In this document: positions 1-8,879 of the stretch, in pieces
How positions within the stretch are numbered: the first letter of the stretch is position 1
Layout of the letters: every line of letters begins with the position of its first letter
Source of the DNA: JACVRW01 sp035705985
GTDB lineage: Bacteria; Actinomycetota; Thermoleophilia; Solirubrobacterales; Thermoleophilaceae
Length of the DNA: 54,639 bases
Direction of reading: 5' to 3'
NCBI GenBank assembly: GCA_035705985.1
Contig: DASSVP010000189.1
Location: 1 to 54,639, forward strand
Notes under the pieces: generated by a model
What the model was told of the DNA's origin: nothing
The model's database searches: none
What the model saw: the letters and a program-made list of their open reading frames with translations, nothing else
Program-made: the position numbers and the translations under genes

Positions 1-336
1 CGCGTGAACGTGCCGGGCGTAGGACTCGATGTCCTCGCCGCGGCGCGCCAGCACCGGCATCCCGAGGTCCACCAGCGCGGCCGCCACCTCGTCCTGGGTG
101 GTGAGCGGGTTGGCCGAGCAGAGCGCCACCTCGGCGCCGCCGGCGGTGAGCGCCTGCATCAGGTTCGCCGTCTCCGCCGTCACGTGCAGGCAGGCGGCGA
201 CCTTCGCGCCGTCGAGCGGCTGCTCCCGCCTGAATCGCTCGCGGATCGAGCGCAGAACCGGCATCTGGCCCTCCGCCCACTCGATCCGCGCCAGCCCCTT
301 CGTGGCCAGCGACGGATCGTGGACGTCGGGCTGCAG
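1..336 (-). CDS. Second S-adenosylhomocysteine hydrolase-like protein, N-terminal part (runs off left edge)
   Basis: Read on the minus strand, this stretch is open to the window edge and encodes an AHCY-type N-terminus: a helix with IEWAEGQMPVLR, then AACLHVTAETANLMQAL, then GGAEVALCSANPLTTQDEV. This matches the substrate-binding domain of the shorter (archaeal/Thermotoga-like) AHCY branch, which hydrolyses S-adenosylhomocysteine or a related nucleoside. It starts within a few bases of the stop of the full-length ahcY, so the two are paralogues in tandem. No ATG, GTG or TTG is in frame before the conserved region. The candidates are CTG at 336-334 or ATT at 342-340, which overlaps the upstream TAG and has GGAG 10 nt before it. 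The first ATG (264-262) would remove about 24 conserved residues. The family call is firm; the start and the exact substrate are not. Confidence 0.8.
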   Translation of the reverse strand, partial: MQPDVHDPSLATKGLARIEWAEGQMPVLRSIRERFRREQPLDGAKVAACLHVTAETANLMQALTAGGAEVALCSANPLTTQDEVAAALVDLGMPVLARRGEDIESYARHVHA

Positions 337-337
337 G

Positions 338-1764
<1,427 letters not shown>

Positions 1765-1768
<4 letters not shown>

Positions 1769-2151
1769 GCGGCGGTGGTCTCCGTGAGTCTCGGGGGCGT
1801 GTCCTTGGACGCGAGGAGGCGCTCGTGCTTCTGCTGTTCCCAGGAGAGCCAGTCTCCGGAGGGAACGCCTTCCGGGCGCTCGGGCCGCTCCTCGAACCAC
1901 TGCTCGAGGGCGGCGCGGAGCTCCGGGTCGGAAGCGTGGCGCTTGGCGAACGCGACGTCCGATAGGGCGCAGTCGAACCGGGCGAGCAGCTCGCGCAGCG
2001 TTCGCAGACGCTGCAGCTCGCCCGGCCCGAAGATGCGGTAGCCCTTCGGCGTACGCGGAGGCTCGATCAGGCCGGCGCTCTCGATGTAGCGCAGCATTCG
2101 AGGCGACCATCCGGTCGTCTCGGCAGCCTCGTTGATCGTGAGCCCCTCCAT
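1765..2151 (-). CDS. MerR-family transcriptional regulator
   Basis: This is a 128-aa DNA-binding regulator. The N-terminal winged HTH is typical of MerR: LTINEAAETTGWSPRMLRY, then the wing YRIFGPGELQRL, followed by a helical dimerisation region and a short acidic/aromatic C-terminus with no evident effector-binding cysteines. The ATG at 2151 is preferred over an upstream ATG at 2235 because the extra 28 residues precede the conserved HTH and would run across the palindrome at 2165-2184. Its TGA overlaps the ahcY start (ATGA), so regulator and hydrolase are probably co-transcribed and coupled. The palindrome just upstream suggests autoregulation of the whole merR-ahcY unit. The effector is unknown; a product of the methyl cycle is only a guess. 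Confidence 0.88.
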
Positions 2152-2164
2152 CGCGATCGCAAAG

Positions 2165-2184
2165 CTTAACACGATCGTGTCAAG
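2165..2184. promoter_or_regulatory. Candidate MerR operator (20-bp near-perfect palindrome)
   Basis: The sequence CTTAACACGATCGTGTCAAG is an inverted repeat with 18 of 20 positions matching; the core ACACGATCGTGT (2169-2180) is perfect. On the minus strand it contains TTGACA (2183-2178), a consensus -35, and it lies 14 bp upstream of the merR ATG. MerR proteins bind palindromes between -35 and -10, so this is a good autoregulatory site. No convincing -10 at the usual spacing was found. Confidence 0.6.
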
Positions 2185-2304
2185 GTTGCTGGGCCCGAGC
2201 GCGGCGAGACGAACGACGGCACCGACAGGGGCCAAAAGCCGAAGTGGCGCATCGATTGGGTGTGGAGCGCCGAATCCATGCGCCAGTTCGCCGGGGGTGT
2301 TACT

Positions 2305-3342
2305 TCAGAGCTGCTGTTTGAAACGCACGAGCGCCGGGGTCTCGCTCGGGTCGACGCCCGCGAGCGCGGCCATGTAGACGCTCACGAGGTCGCCGAGCAG
2401 GACCGCGGAGAGCACCCGCTCGAGCCGGCTCTCGCCGCGGGTCTGGACCTGGATCGCCGCCGCCCCGCTCCGCTCGATCTCCTCGGCGGCGAGGTCCATC
2501 TGGCGCTTCACGCGTGGGTGCTGGTCCGGGTCGCACAGGAACACGCCCGAGAGCGGAGCCAACTCCGCGCCGCGCTCCCAGCCGCAGATCAGGTTGTGGT
2601 TCGCCTCGGGCAGCTCCGCCCACGACGCGGGCGAGCTCGCGTTCTCGTTGATCTGCGTGCTCCAGCGGCGCGCCGGAGCCGCGGTGCTGGCGGCGCCGTG
2701 GATGACGGGGATGGTCCCGTCGAGCGCCCGCGCGAGCGACTTGGCAAGCGAGTCCTCCCCCGCCCCCGGCCCCCACTCCTCAATGAGTCGTTCAAGAAGC
2801 GCCGTCGCCGTGTCGATCTCGGCGTGCAGCGCCGGCGCCGCGCCGCACAGTGCAGCGCATTCCAAGGCCCCGATCGTCATGTAGATCACCGCGGCACGCG
2901 GCTGCATCCCCGCAGGCGCGCCGATCACGGGCACGCCGTCATCTCGTGCGAGCTGCGCGAGCGTCCCGCCCGTGGTGAGCACGACGCGCTGCGCGCCGGC
3001 GGCGCCGGCGGCCTCGAAGCAGGCGAGCGTCTCCTCGGTCTCGCCCGAGTAGCTCGCGCACAGAACGAGCGAGTCGGGCGTGGTCCACGCTTCGATGCCG
3101 TACCCGCGCACCACGCTGACCGGCCGCGTCGCGCGGTCGCCGAGCGCCGCGTTCGCGAGGTCGCCGCCTATCGCGGAGCCGCCCATCCCGCACACGACGA
3201 GCCCGCCCGGGCGGTCGTGAGGCCGGATGCCGGCGGACTCCGCGCGCCAGAGCGCGTCGCCGAGCTGGAGCGGCTGGGCGAGGACGTCTCCCAGCATGCC
3301 GCCGGTGTCCACTGCCTCAATGCCGTCGCTGTCGAGTTTCAT
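2305..3342 (-). CDS. Bifunctional phosphoglucose/phosphomannose isomerase
   Basis: This 345-aa cytoplasmic SIS-domain isomerase interconverts fructose-6-phosphate with glucose-6-phosphate and mannose-6-phosphate. The first SIS motif, GMGGSAIGGD, is at 52-61. The second, SYSGETEETL, is at 97-106. The C-terminal half contains the family's NENASSPASWAELPEANHN segment with the catalytic Glu and His. The length is that of the short bifunctional PGI/PMI family rather than classic PGI. The ATG at 3342 shares one base with the stop of the upstream pyrophosphorylase (TGATG). As the last gene of the precursor operon it would feed both the mannose and glucose sugar-nucleotide branches. The true substrate preference cannot be read from sequence. 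Confidence 0.92.
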   Translation of the reverse strand: MKLDSDGIEAVDTGGMLGDVLAQPLQLGDALWRAESAGIRPHDRPGGLVVCGMGGSAIGGDLANAALGDRATRPVSVVRGYGIEAWTTPDSLVLCASYSGETEETLACFEAAGAAGAQRVVLTTGGTLAQLARDDGVPVIGAPAGMQPRAAVIYMTIGALECAALCGAAPALHAEIDTATALLERLIEEWGPGAGEDSLAKSLARALDGTIPVIHGAASTAAPARRWSTQINENASSPASWAELPEANHNLICGWERGAELAPLSGVFLCDPDQHPRVKRQMDLAAEEIERSGAAAIQVQTRGESRLERVLSAVLLGDLVSVYMAALAGVDPSETPALVRFKQQL

Positions 3343-4385
3343 CAGACCCGCGTCTCCGACTCCACGACCGCGCCGGGCTCCACGCGCGCGCCCTCGCCGA
3401 TCACGGCATCCTCGCCGATCACGGCCGCGGCGCCGACCATCGCTCCCGGCCCGATGCGCGCTCGCTCGCCGACGCGCACCCGCTCGGCCAGCACGGACTC
3501 GACGACCGCGGCGTCCGCGCCCACGTGGACGCGGTCGTGGAGCACCGAGCGCTCGACGCGCGCGTCGGTGCCGACCGAGCAGTTGCGGCCCAGCACGCTC
3601 TGCGGGCCGATGTGAGCGCCGGACAGCAGGCAGTTCTCGTACACGAGCGACCCCGTCTCGTCCCGCGGCGGGAGCCTCGAGGGAACGCGGCCCGCGAGCA
3701 GGTCCCAGGTCGACTCGAGGTAGCGCTCGGGCGTCCCGATGTCGATCCAGTAGCCGGCGGCATCGTATCCGTACAGCCCGTTCCCGACGAGCGCCGGGAA
3801 GACCTCGCGCTCGAAGGACACCGCACGGCCCGCGGGTATCGCTTCCACCATGTCGCGCTCGATCACGTACGCGCCCGCGTTGATGCGGTTGGTGGGGGCG
3901 TGGCCGCCCCCCTTCTCGATGAAGGCCTCGACGCGCCCCTCCTCGTCGGTCGGGACGACGCCGTAGCTCGACGTGTCGTCCACGGGATGGAGGGCGAGCG
4001 TCGCCCGCGCTCCGGTCCGCTCGTGCTGCTCGAGCTCGGCGGTGAGGTCCATGTCGGTCAGCACGTCGCCGTTCAGCACAAGCAGGCGTTCCTCGAGGAG
4101 GCCCTCGTCGTGCGCCAGCCGCACCGGCCCCGCGGTGCCGAGCGGCTCGTCCTCGACCACGTAGCGGAGCCGCATGCCGTCGTAGATGTCGCCGAGCACG
4201 TGCCTGACCGCGTCCGACATGAAGCCGCACGAGAGGATCACCTCGTCCGCGCCGTGCCGGCGCACCCAGTCGAGCATGAACGACAGGAACGGCTGGCCCG
4301 CCAGGGGCATCACGGGCTTGGGCGTCGTGAGCGTGAGCGGCCTCAGCCGCGTGCCCTCGCCGCCTGCGAGCACGAGAGCCTGCAT
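3342..4385 (-). CDS. NDP-sugar pyrophosphorylase (mannose-1-phosphate guanylyltransferase-like)
   Basis: This 347-aa nucleotidyltransferase is predicted to join a nucleoside triphosphate and a sugar-1-phosphate into an activated sugar. The N-terminal Rossmann-like domain has GGEGTRLRPLT (8-18) with the TPKP lysine at 23, LGTAG near 82-86 and the NGDVLTD metal site at 105-111. Residues from about 245 onward form hexapeptide repeats (GPQSVLGRNCSVGT and similar) of a left-handed beta-helix. This architecture is shared by GDP-mannose and some glucose-1-phosphate enzymes. GDP-mannose is favoured because of the neighbouring PMI activity, but UDP- or dTDP-glucose remains possible. It is 4 nt downstream of the dehydrogenase gene and overlaps the isomerase start. 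Confidence 0.88.
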   Translation of the reverse strand: MQALVLAGGEGTRLRPLTLTTPKPVMPLAGQPFLSFMLDWVRRHGADEVILSCGFMSDAVRHVLGDIYDGMRLRYVVEDEPLGTAGPVRLAHDEGLLEERLLVLNGDVLTDMDLTAELEQHERTGARATLALHPVDDTSSYGVVPTDEEGRVEAFIEKGGGHAPTNRINAGAYVIERDMVEAIPAGRAVSFEREVFPALVGNGLYGYDAAGYWIDIGTPERYLESTWDLLAGRVPSRLPPRDETGSLVYENCLLSGAHIGPQSVLGRNCSVGTDARVERSVLHDRVHVGADAAVVESVLAERVRVGERARIGPGAMVGAAAVIGEDAVIGEGARVEPGAVVESETRV

Positions 4386-4389
4386 CCGC

Positions 4390-5664
4390 CTACCGGCCGA
4401 TCCCCTCGTATGTGAAGCCCTCGGCCACGAGCCGCTCGCGGTCCAGGAAGTTGCGCCCGTCCACGACGAGCGGGACGCGCATGCGCGCCTTCACCTCGCC
4501 GGCCCAGTCGAGCTCGCGGAACTCGGGCCACTCCGTGACGAGCACCACGGCGTCGGCCCCATCGACGGCGTCGAGCGCCGTCTCGGCGATCCGGGCGCCG
4601 GCGAGCATGTCCTCGGCCTTCTCGCCCGCGACCGGGTCGTATGCGCGCACGCTCGCGCCCTCGCCGGCGAGGCGCCCCGCCAGCACGAGGCTCGTGGCCT
4701 CGCGCACGTCGTCGGTGTTGGGCTTGAACGCCACGCCGAGCAGCGCGATCTCCTTGCCGGCGAGCGGGCCGAGGTGCTTCTGGAGCTTCGAGATCGTGCG
4801 GCGCTTCTGGAGCTCGTTCACCTCCACAACGGCCGTGAGCAGCTGGAAGTGGTAGCCCGTGTTGCCGGCGAGCTGCTTCAGCGCCTGCACGTCCTTCGGG
4901 AAGCAGGAGCCGCCGAAGCCGACGCCCGCCTGCAGGAACTTCGGCCCGATGCGGTCGTCGAGGCCCATGCCGCGCGCCACCTCGCTCACGTCTGCCCCGA
5001 GCTCCTCCGAGACGTTCGCGATCTCGTTGATGAAGCTGATCTTCGTGGCGAGGAACGCGTTGGAGGCGAGCTTGATCATCTCGGCGCTCGCCACGTCCGT
5101 CCGCACGACCTCCGCGCCCAGCGGCTCGTAGAGCGCCTCCACCCGGTCGGCGTACTCCACGGAGTCGCCGTCCGCGCCCACCACCACGCGGTCGGGGTGC
5201 ATGAAGTCCTCCACCGCGCTCCCCTCCTTGAGGAACTCCGGGTTCGACACGTAGCCGATCCCGTCGCGGCGGCGCCGGATCGAGCGCCCGGTGCCCACCG
5301 GCACCGTGCTCTTCATGACGAGGGCGTGCTCGTTCGAGTCGCCCAGCTCGGCGATCACGGCCTCCACGCGCGAGAGGTCCGCGTCGCCGGAGTAGGTCGG
5401 GGGCGTGTCCACGCACACGAACAGGAGCTGCGTCCGCTCGAGCAGCTCGTCCATGTCGGTCGTGAAATGGAGGCGCTCGGAGTTCTTCCGCACGAGCTCC
5501 GGCAGTCCCGGCTCGTGGATCGGCACCTCGCCGCGCGAGAGCGACTCGACCTTCTCGGGCACGATGTCGCGCGCCCAGACCTCGTGACCGAGCTCGGCGA
5601 AGCATGCGGCGGTCACGAGACCCACCCATCCGGCGCCGACGACGCCTATCGGTTCCCTCTCCAT
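4390..5664 (-). CDS. UDP-glucose/GDP-mannose 6-dehydrogenase
   Basis: This 424-aa NAD-dependent enzyme oxidises an NDP-hexose twice at C6 to give an NDP-uronic acid such as UDP-glucuronate. The N-terminal dinucleotide fold has GVVGAGWVGLVTAACFAEL (7-25). The hallmark KSTVPVGTG is near 118-126, and the catalytic cysteine is C254 in GGSCFPKD. The C-terminal domain contains GVAFKPNTDDVREA. Length is standard. The TAA/ATG context of the operon and the 15-nt gap from the LCP gene place it in the same transcript. Together with the pyrophosphorylase and isomerase it would supply acidic and neutral sugars for the glycan locus that follows. Confidence 0.95.
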   Translation of the reverse strand: MEREPIGVVGAGWVGLVTAACFAELGHEVWARDIVPEKVESLSRGEVPIHEPGLPELVRKNSERLHFTTDMDELLERTQLLFVCVDTPPTYSGDADLSRVEAVIAELGDSNEHALVMKSTVPVGTGRSIRRRRDGIGYVSNPEFLKEGSAVEDFMHPDRVVVGADGDSVEYADRVEALYEPLGAEVVRTDVASAEMIKLASNAFLATKISFINEIANVSEELGADVSEVARGMGLDDRIGPKFLQAGVGFGGSCFPKDVQALKQLAGNTGYHFQLLTAVVEVNELQKRRTISKLQKHLGPLAGKEIALLGVAFKPNTDDVREATSLVLAGRLAGEGASVRAYDPVAGEKAEDMLAGARIAETALDAVDGADAVVLVTEWPEFRELDWAGEVKARMRVPLVVDGRNFLDRERLVAEGFTYEGIGR

Positions 5665-5679
5665 GCGGGCCGCAGGCTA

Positions 5680-7143
5680 TTAGCAGCAGCGCCGCGTCGA
5701 TCGCGCGATCGCCATCATCTGCTTCGCGGACAGCGTCTGGAGCAGCGTGTTCGAGATCCAGTAGGCCGCCTTGGGCGTGCGCCACGCCACCAGCCGCAGC
5801 CGGTCGCCCGCGAAGTGCAGCTCGTAGTCGCGCCCGCGGACGGTGCGCGTCTCGGTGGGCGCGTCGAGGATGGGCGGGTCCTTCCACGTGGTGCCCTGGA
5901 TGCCGTAGTACTCGCCGAACGCGTTCGTGCGTCGAACGACCATCCGGTAGCCGCCGTAGCGCGTCTTGTCGGGGCCGCGGAGCTTGTAGACGCGCGGCGG
6001 GTGCGCGAACTGCGACGAGTTGAGCAGCAGGGTCGGGTAGAAGACGGGCAGCGACCCGCCGGCCCCGGCCTGGACCGCCTGGAGTCCCTGGTCCTCGCCC
6101 ACGCCAGAGGCGTCGTAGAGGTTGAGCGACGCGGCGTCGCGGCGCTGACGCCGGCGCGGCTTGCGCGCCGGACGCTCGCCGGGCGGCCGCCCGCGCGGGC
6201 CGGGCGACTCCTTGGCGTTCAGGAACCGCTGCACGAGCCGCTTCACGTTGCGCTGGCTGGCCTCCACGAAGCTGGGCCCGATCTCACCCTCGAAGTGGAT
6301 CTCCTGGATGGGCTGGCTCGCCGAGAACACCGCCAGCTTCAGGAGCCGCAGGATCTCATCGCGGCGCCGGAGGTCCCTGTCCGTCGACGTGTTGCGCCCG
6401 AAGATCCTGGCCAGCCGGTCGCGCTTCTCGATCAGGTCGGTGTAGGTGACCTGCTGCTTCATCTGGCGGAGGAAGTCCTGCTGGCGAGCGGAGCGGACGA
6501 TGTCGGTGTCCGTGTGCCGGTAGCGCACGTACTGGAGCGCCTGGCGCGCGCACAGCCGCTGGTAGCCGGGGTCGATGTCGATGTACGTGTACTCCGCGCT
6601 CTCGTTGAAGTAGTCGCGGTCCACGTCCACATACACGCAGCCGATCGCATTCACCGCGCGCCAGAAGCCGGTGAAGGTCACGTTGACGACGTGGTTGATC
6701 GGGAGTCCCGTGAGGTTCTGCACCGTCTTCAGCGTGAGCGCCGGCCCGCCCTGCTGGTAGGCGGCGTTGATCTTGTCCACGCCGTAGCCCGGGATCCTCA
6801 CCTTCAGGTCGCGCGGCAGCGACATGATCGCCGTCGCCTCCTTGTCCGGGTCGAGCCGGACGAGCATGATCGTGTCCGAGCGCGCGCCGCTGGCTCCCTC
6901 GGCGTTCTGCTTCGGGCGCCGGTCCGATCCGAGGATGAGGAGCGTCTGCGCCGCCCCGGGGTCGGTCTCCGCCAGCGCGTTCTTGCCGAGCTTCAGCTCC
7001 TGGCCCTCCTCGAGCGCCGCCACCACCTTGTCCACCTCGTGGAACGCGGCGACCGAGGTGGCGGCCGCGGCCGCGAAGATCACGAGGAAGGCGCCGATCG
7101 TCAGCTTCTTCCAGAGTCCGGGGCGGGGGACGTCCTGGAACAT
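5680..7143 (-). CDS. LytR-CpsA-Psr (LCP) family glycan-peptidoglycan ligase
   Basis: This 487-aa protein has a short cytoplasmic N-terminus and one membrane segment (about 14-34), so the body is extracytoplasmic. The LCP catalytic domain (about 75-250) shows TLLILGSDRR, SDTIMLVRLDP, the arginine-bearing ATAIMSLPRDLKVRIPGYG, KINAAYQQGG and the later YVRYRHTDTD. LCP enzymes move lipid-linked polymers onto peptidoglycan, which suits the sugar-nucleotide and glycosyltransferase neighbours. Residues about 350-370 are a very basic, proline-rich linker, followed by a C-terminal domain I do not recognise. The protein ends in two cysteines, unusual for an exported actinobacterial protein. The ATG at 7143 shares a base with the upstream stop (TGATG); an upstream ATG at 7251 would intrude into the peptidase gene. 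Confidence 0.92.
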   Translation of the reverse strand: MFQDVPRPGLWKKLTIGAFLVIFAAAAATSVAAFHEVDKVVAALEEGQELKLGKNALAETDPGAAQTLLILGSDRRPKQNAEGASGARSDTIMLVRLDPDKEATAIMSLPRDLKVRIPGYGVDKINAAYQQGGPALTLKTVQNLTGLPINHVVNVTFTGFWRAVNAIGCVYVDVDRDYFNESAEYTYIDIDPGYQRLCARQALQYVRYRHTDTDIVRSARQQDFLRQMKQQVTYTDLIEKRDRLARIFGRNTSTDRDLRRRDEILRLLKLAVFSASQPIQEIHFEGEIGPSFVEASQRNVKRLVQRFLNAKESPGPRGRPPGERPARKPRRRQRRDAASLNLYDASGVGEDQGLQAVQAGAGGSLPVFYPTLLLNSSQFAHPPRVYKLRGPDKTRYGGYRMVVRRTNAFGEYYGIQGTTWKDPPILDAPTETRTVRGRDYELHFAGDRLRLVAWRTPKAAYWISNTLLQTLSAKQMMAIARSTRRCC

Positions 7144-8255
7144 CAGGCGATTCGGAGGCGCCGCTCGCCGCCCTCGAGATGGGCCGGTAGGAGGTTCACG
7201 AACTCCACGAGTGCCGCCCGATACTGGCCGAGCGACCGGATCGACACCCATTCCTCGGGGCCGTGGTGGCCGTCACCGGACGGTCCGCACTCCACCGCCG
7301 GCACGCCCGCCTCGAGGAACGAGATCGCGTCCGAGGCGCCGTCCCGGCCCACGCCGAGGCGCTCGCTGGTGGGCTCCGCGACACGAGCGATCGCCGTGCC
7401 GAGCGCCTGGACGTACGGATCGTCGCGCTCGACGATCGCCGGCTGCCGGTGGAAGACCTTGACCACGTGGACGTCGGGGAAGTCCTCGACGGCGGCGCGG
7501 ATCTCCTCCGGGTCCTGCCCCGGGAGGTAGCGCACGTCCACGTCGATCGCGCAGAGGTCCGGCACCTTGTTGAGCGCGTCGCCGCCGACGATGCGGCCGA
7601 GGTTGATCGACGGCCTGTCGAACAGGTCGGACGACTCGCGCGCGAACGGCAGGCTCTCGATCTGGCGGAAGATGTCGATCGCTTTCAGCACCGCGTTGTC
7701 GCCGACCCACGGCGTTGAGCCGTGCGCGGCCGTGCCCGCGACCTCGATGCGCATGGCCAGCACGCCCTTCGCCTGGATCCCGATGTGGAGGTCGGTCGGC
7801 TCGCCCGTGATCGCGAAGTCGCCGAGGTAGCCCTCCTTGACCGCCTTGTCGGAGCCGCGGTCGTCGACCTCCTCGGACTCCTCGTCGGAGACGCAGACGA
7901 AGTGCACGCGCACTCGTTCCTGCTGCGCCACGTCGTGCACGGCGCACATGATCGACGCGAGGCCGCCCTTCATGTCGTAGGCGCCGCGGCCGTAGAGCCG
8001 GTCGCCGTCCACGCGCGGCTCGAACTGCTCCTCGCGCCCGGGAACGACGTCGAGGTGCCCGTGGAGCACCACCGTGGGGCCGCTCTCGCCCCCGACCGTC
8101 GCGGACAGCAGCGGCCGTCCGTTGTGCATCGTGCCCAACACCTCGACATCCCGCGCCTCGAGCCAGCCCTTCACGAAGCCGGCGGCGGCCTGCATGCCCT
8201 CGAGGGTGGACGTGTCGTAGGTGATCAGGCGCTCGGTGAGAGCGCGCTCATCCAT
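7143..8255 (-). CDS. M20-family metallopeptidase/deacylase (ArgE/DapE/CPG2-like)
   Basis: This 370-aa two-zinc amidohydrolase has a full set of M20 motifs: HGHLD (H67, D69), GRGAYDMKGG with the bridging D94, SDEES with the catalytic Glu E125 and ligand E126, TGEPTD near 150-155, and a C-terminal GDGHHGPEEW supplying the last histidine. The dimerisation lid domain occupies roughly 165-275. Family members hydrolyse N-acyl amino acids or dipeptides, for example succinyl-diaminopimelate. DapE-like activity would fit wall metabolism, but the substrate is not determined here. It overlaps the glycosylase gene by 8 bp upstream and the LCP start downstream, so it is inside the operon. Confidence 0.9.
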   Translation of the reverse strand: MDERALTERLITYDTSTLEGMQAAAGFVKGWLEARDVEVLGTMHNGRPLLSATVGGESGPTVVLHGHLDVVPGREEQFEPRVDGDRLYGRGAYDMKGGLASIMCAVHDVAQQERVRVHFVCVSDEESEEVDDRGSDKAVKEGYLGDFAITGEPTDLHIGIQAKGVLAMRIEVAGTAAHGSTPWVGDNAVLKAIDIFRQIESLPFARESSDLFDRPSINLGRIVGGDALNKVPDLCAIDVDVRYLPGQDPEEIRAAVEDFPDVHVVKVFHRQPAIVERDDPYVQALGTAIARVAEPTSERLGVGRDGASDAISFLEAGVPAVECGPSGDGHHGPEEWVSIRSLGQYRAALVEFVNLLPAHLEGGERRLRIA

Positions 8256-8850
8256 CCTGGGGCGAGGATAGTGCCTCGACCTCGGCGCGGACCCAGCACC
8301 CCTCGACGTGATCGTTCACGAGCCCGCACGCCTGCATCAGCGCGTAGGCGGTCGTGGGGCCGACGAAGCGGAAGCCGCGTCGCTTCAGCTCCTTCGCGAG
8401 GGCGGTCGACTCCGGCGTGACCGCCGGAACCTCGTCGAGCGTGCGCGGGGCCGAGCGCCGCCCGGCCGGCGCGAACGACCAGACCAGCCCCGCCAGCGGC
8501 GTGTCGAGCGCGGCCGCGGCCTTCGCGTTGGCGATCGCGGCCTCGATCTTCCCACGGTGGCGGACGATTCCGGCGTCGCCGAGCAGCCGCTCGAGGTCGC
8601 GCTCGCCGAAACGCGCGACGCGCTCGATCTCGAAATTCGCGAACGCCGCGCGGAAGCTGTCGCGCTTGCGGAGGATCGTGAGCCACGACAGGCCGGACTG
8701 GAAGCCCTCGAGGACCATCCGCTCGTAGAGCCCGCGGTCGTCGGTCACCGGGCGCCCCCACTCCTCGTCGTGGTAGCGCTGATAATCCGGCGTAGACGCG
8801 CCCCACCAGCAGCGCCGTCTCCCGTCTGCTCCGTCCACGAGCGAGCCCAC
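8248..8850 (-). CDS. tag: DNA-3-methyladenine glycosylase I
   Basis: This 200-aa base-excision repair enzyme removes 3-methyladenine from alkylated DNA. The sequence shows RCWWG with the zinc cysteine C14, YHDEEWG with H27, LEGFQSGLSW with the glutamate corresponding to the family's active site (E48), and a C-terminal NDHVEGC supplying the remaining His and Cys zinc ligands. The GTG at 8850 is the only start before C14 that fits the 29-bp divergent spacer. It is the first gene of the operon leading to LCP and the sugar-nucleotide enzymes, an unexpected partner. A -10-like TACGCT lies 9 nt upstream, suggesting a nearly leaderless mRNA. Confidence 0.95.
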   Translation of the reverse strand: MGSLVDGADGRRRCWWGASTPDYQRYHDEEWGRPVTDDRGLYERMVLEGFQSGLSWLTILRKRDSFRAAFANFEIERVARFGERDLERLLGDAGIVRHRGKIEAAIANAKAAAALDTPLAGLVWSFAPAGRRSAPRTLDEVPAVTPESTALAKELKRRGFRFVGPTTAYALMQACGLVNDHVEGCWVRAEVEALSSPQDG

Positions 8851-8859
8851 GCGCGGCCC

Positions 8860-8871
8860 AGCGTATACCCT
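8860..8871. promoter_or_regulatory. Shared divergent promoter around a palindromic GTATAC
   Basis: The 29-bp spacer between tag and the flippase gene contains GTATAC (8863-8868). On the plus strand TACCCT (8866-8871) sits 8 nt before the GTG at 8880. On the minus strand TACGCT (8865-8860) sits 9 nt before the GTG at 8850. Both would give leaderless or nearly leaderless transcripts from interlocked -10 elements. No clear -35 is visible. Confidence 0.5.
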
Positions 8872-8879
8872 CGCCCAAC

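Noticed and set aside
2152..2304. Intergenic space between merR and the isomerase gene
   Set aside because: Apart from the palindrome at 2165-2184 I see no gene, RNA fold or terminator in these 153 bases.
4186..7530. 1,114-codon plus-strand open frame over the dehydrogenase and LCP genes
   Set aside because: Opposite to clearly conserved genes; composition is Arg/Val/Ala-rich with no family signature.
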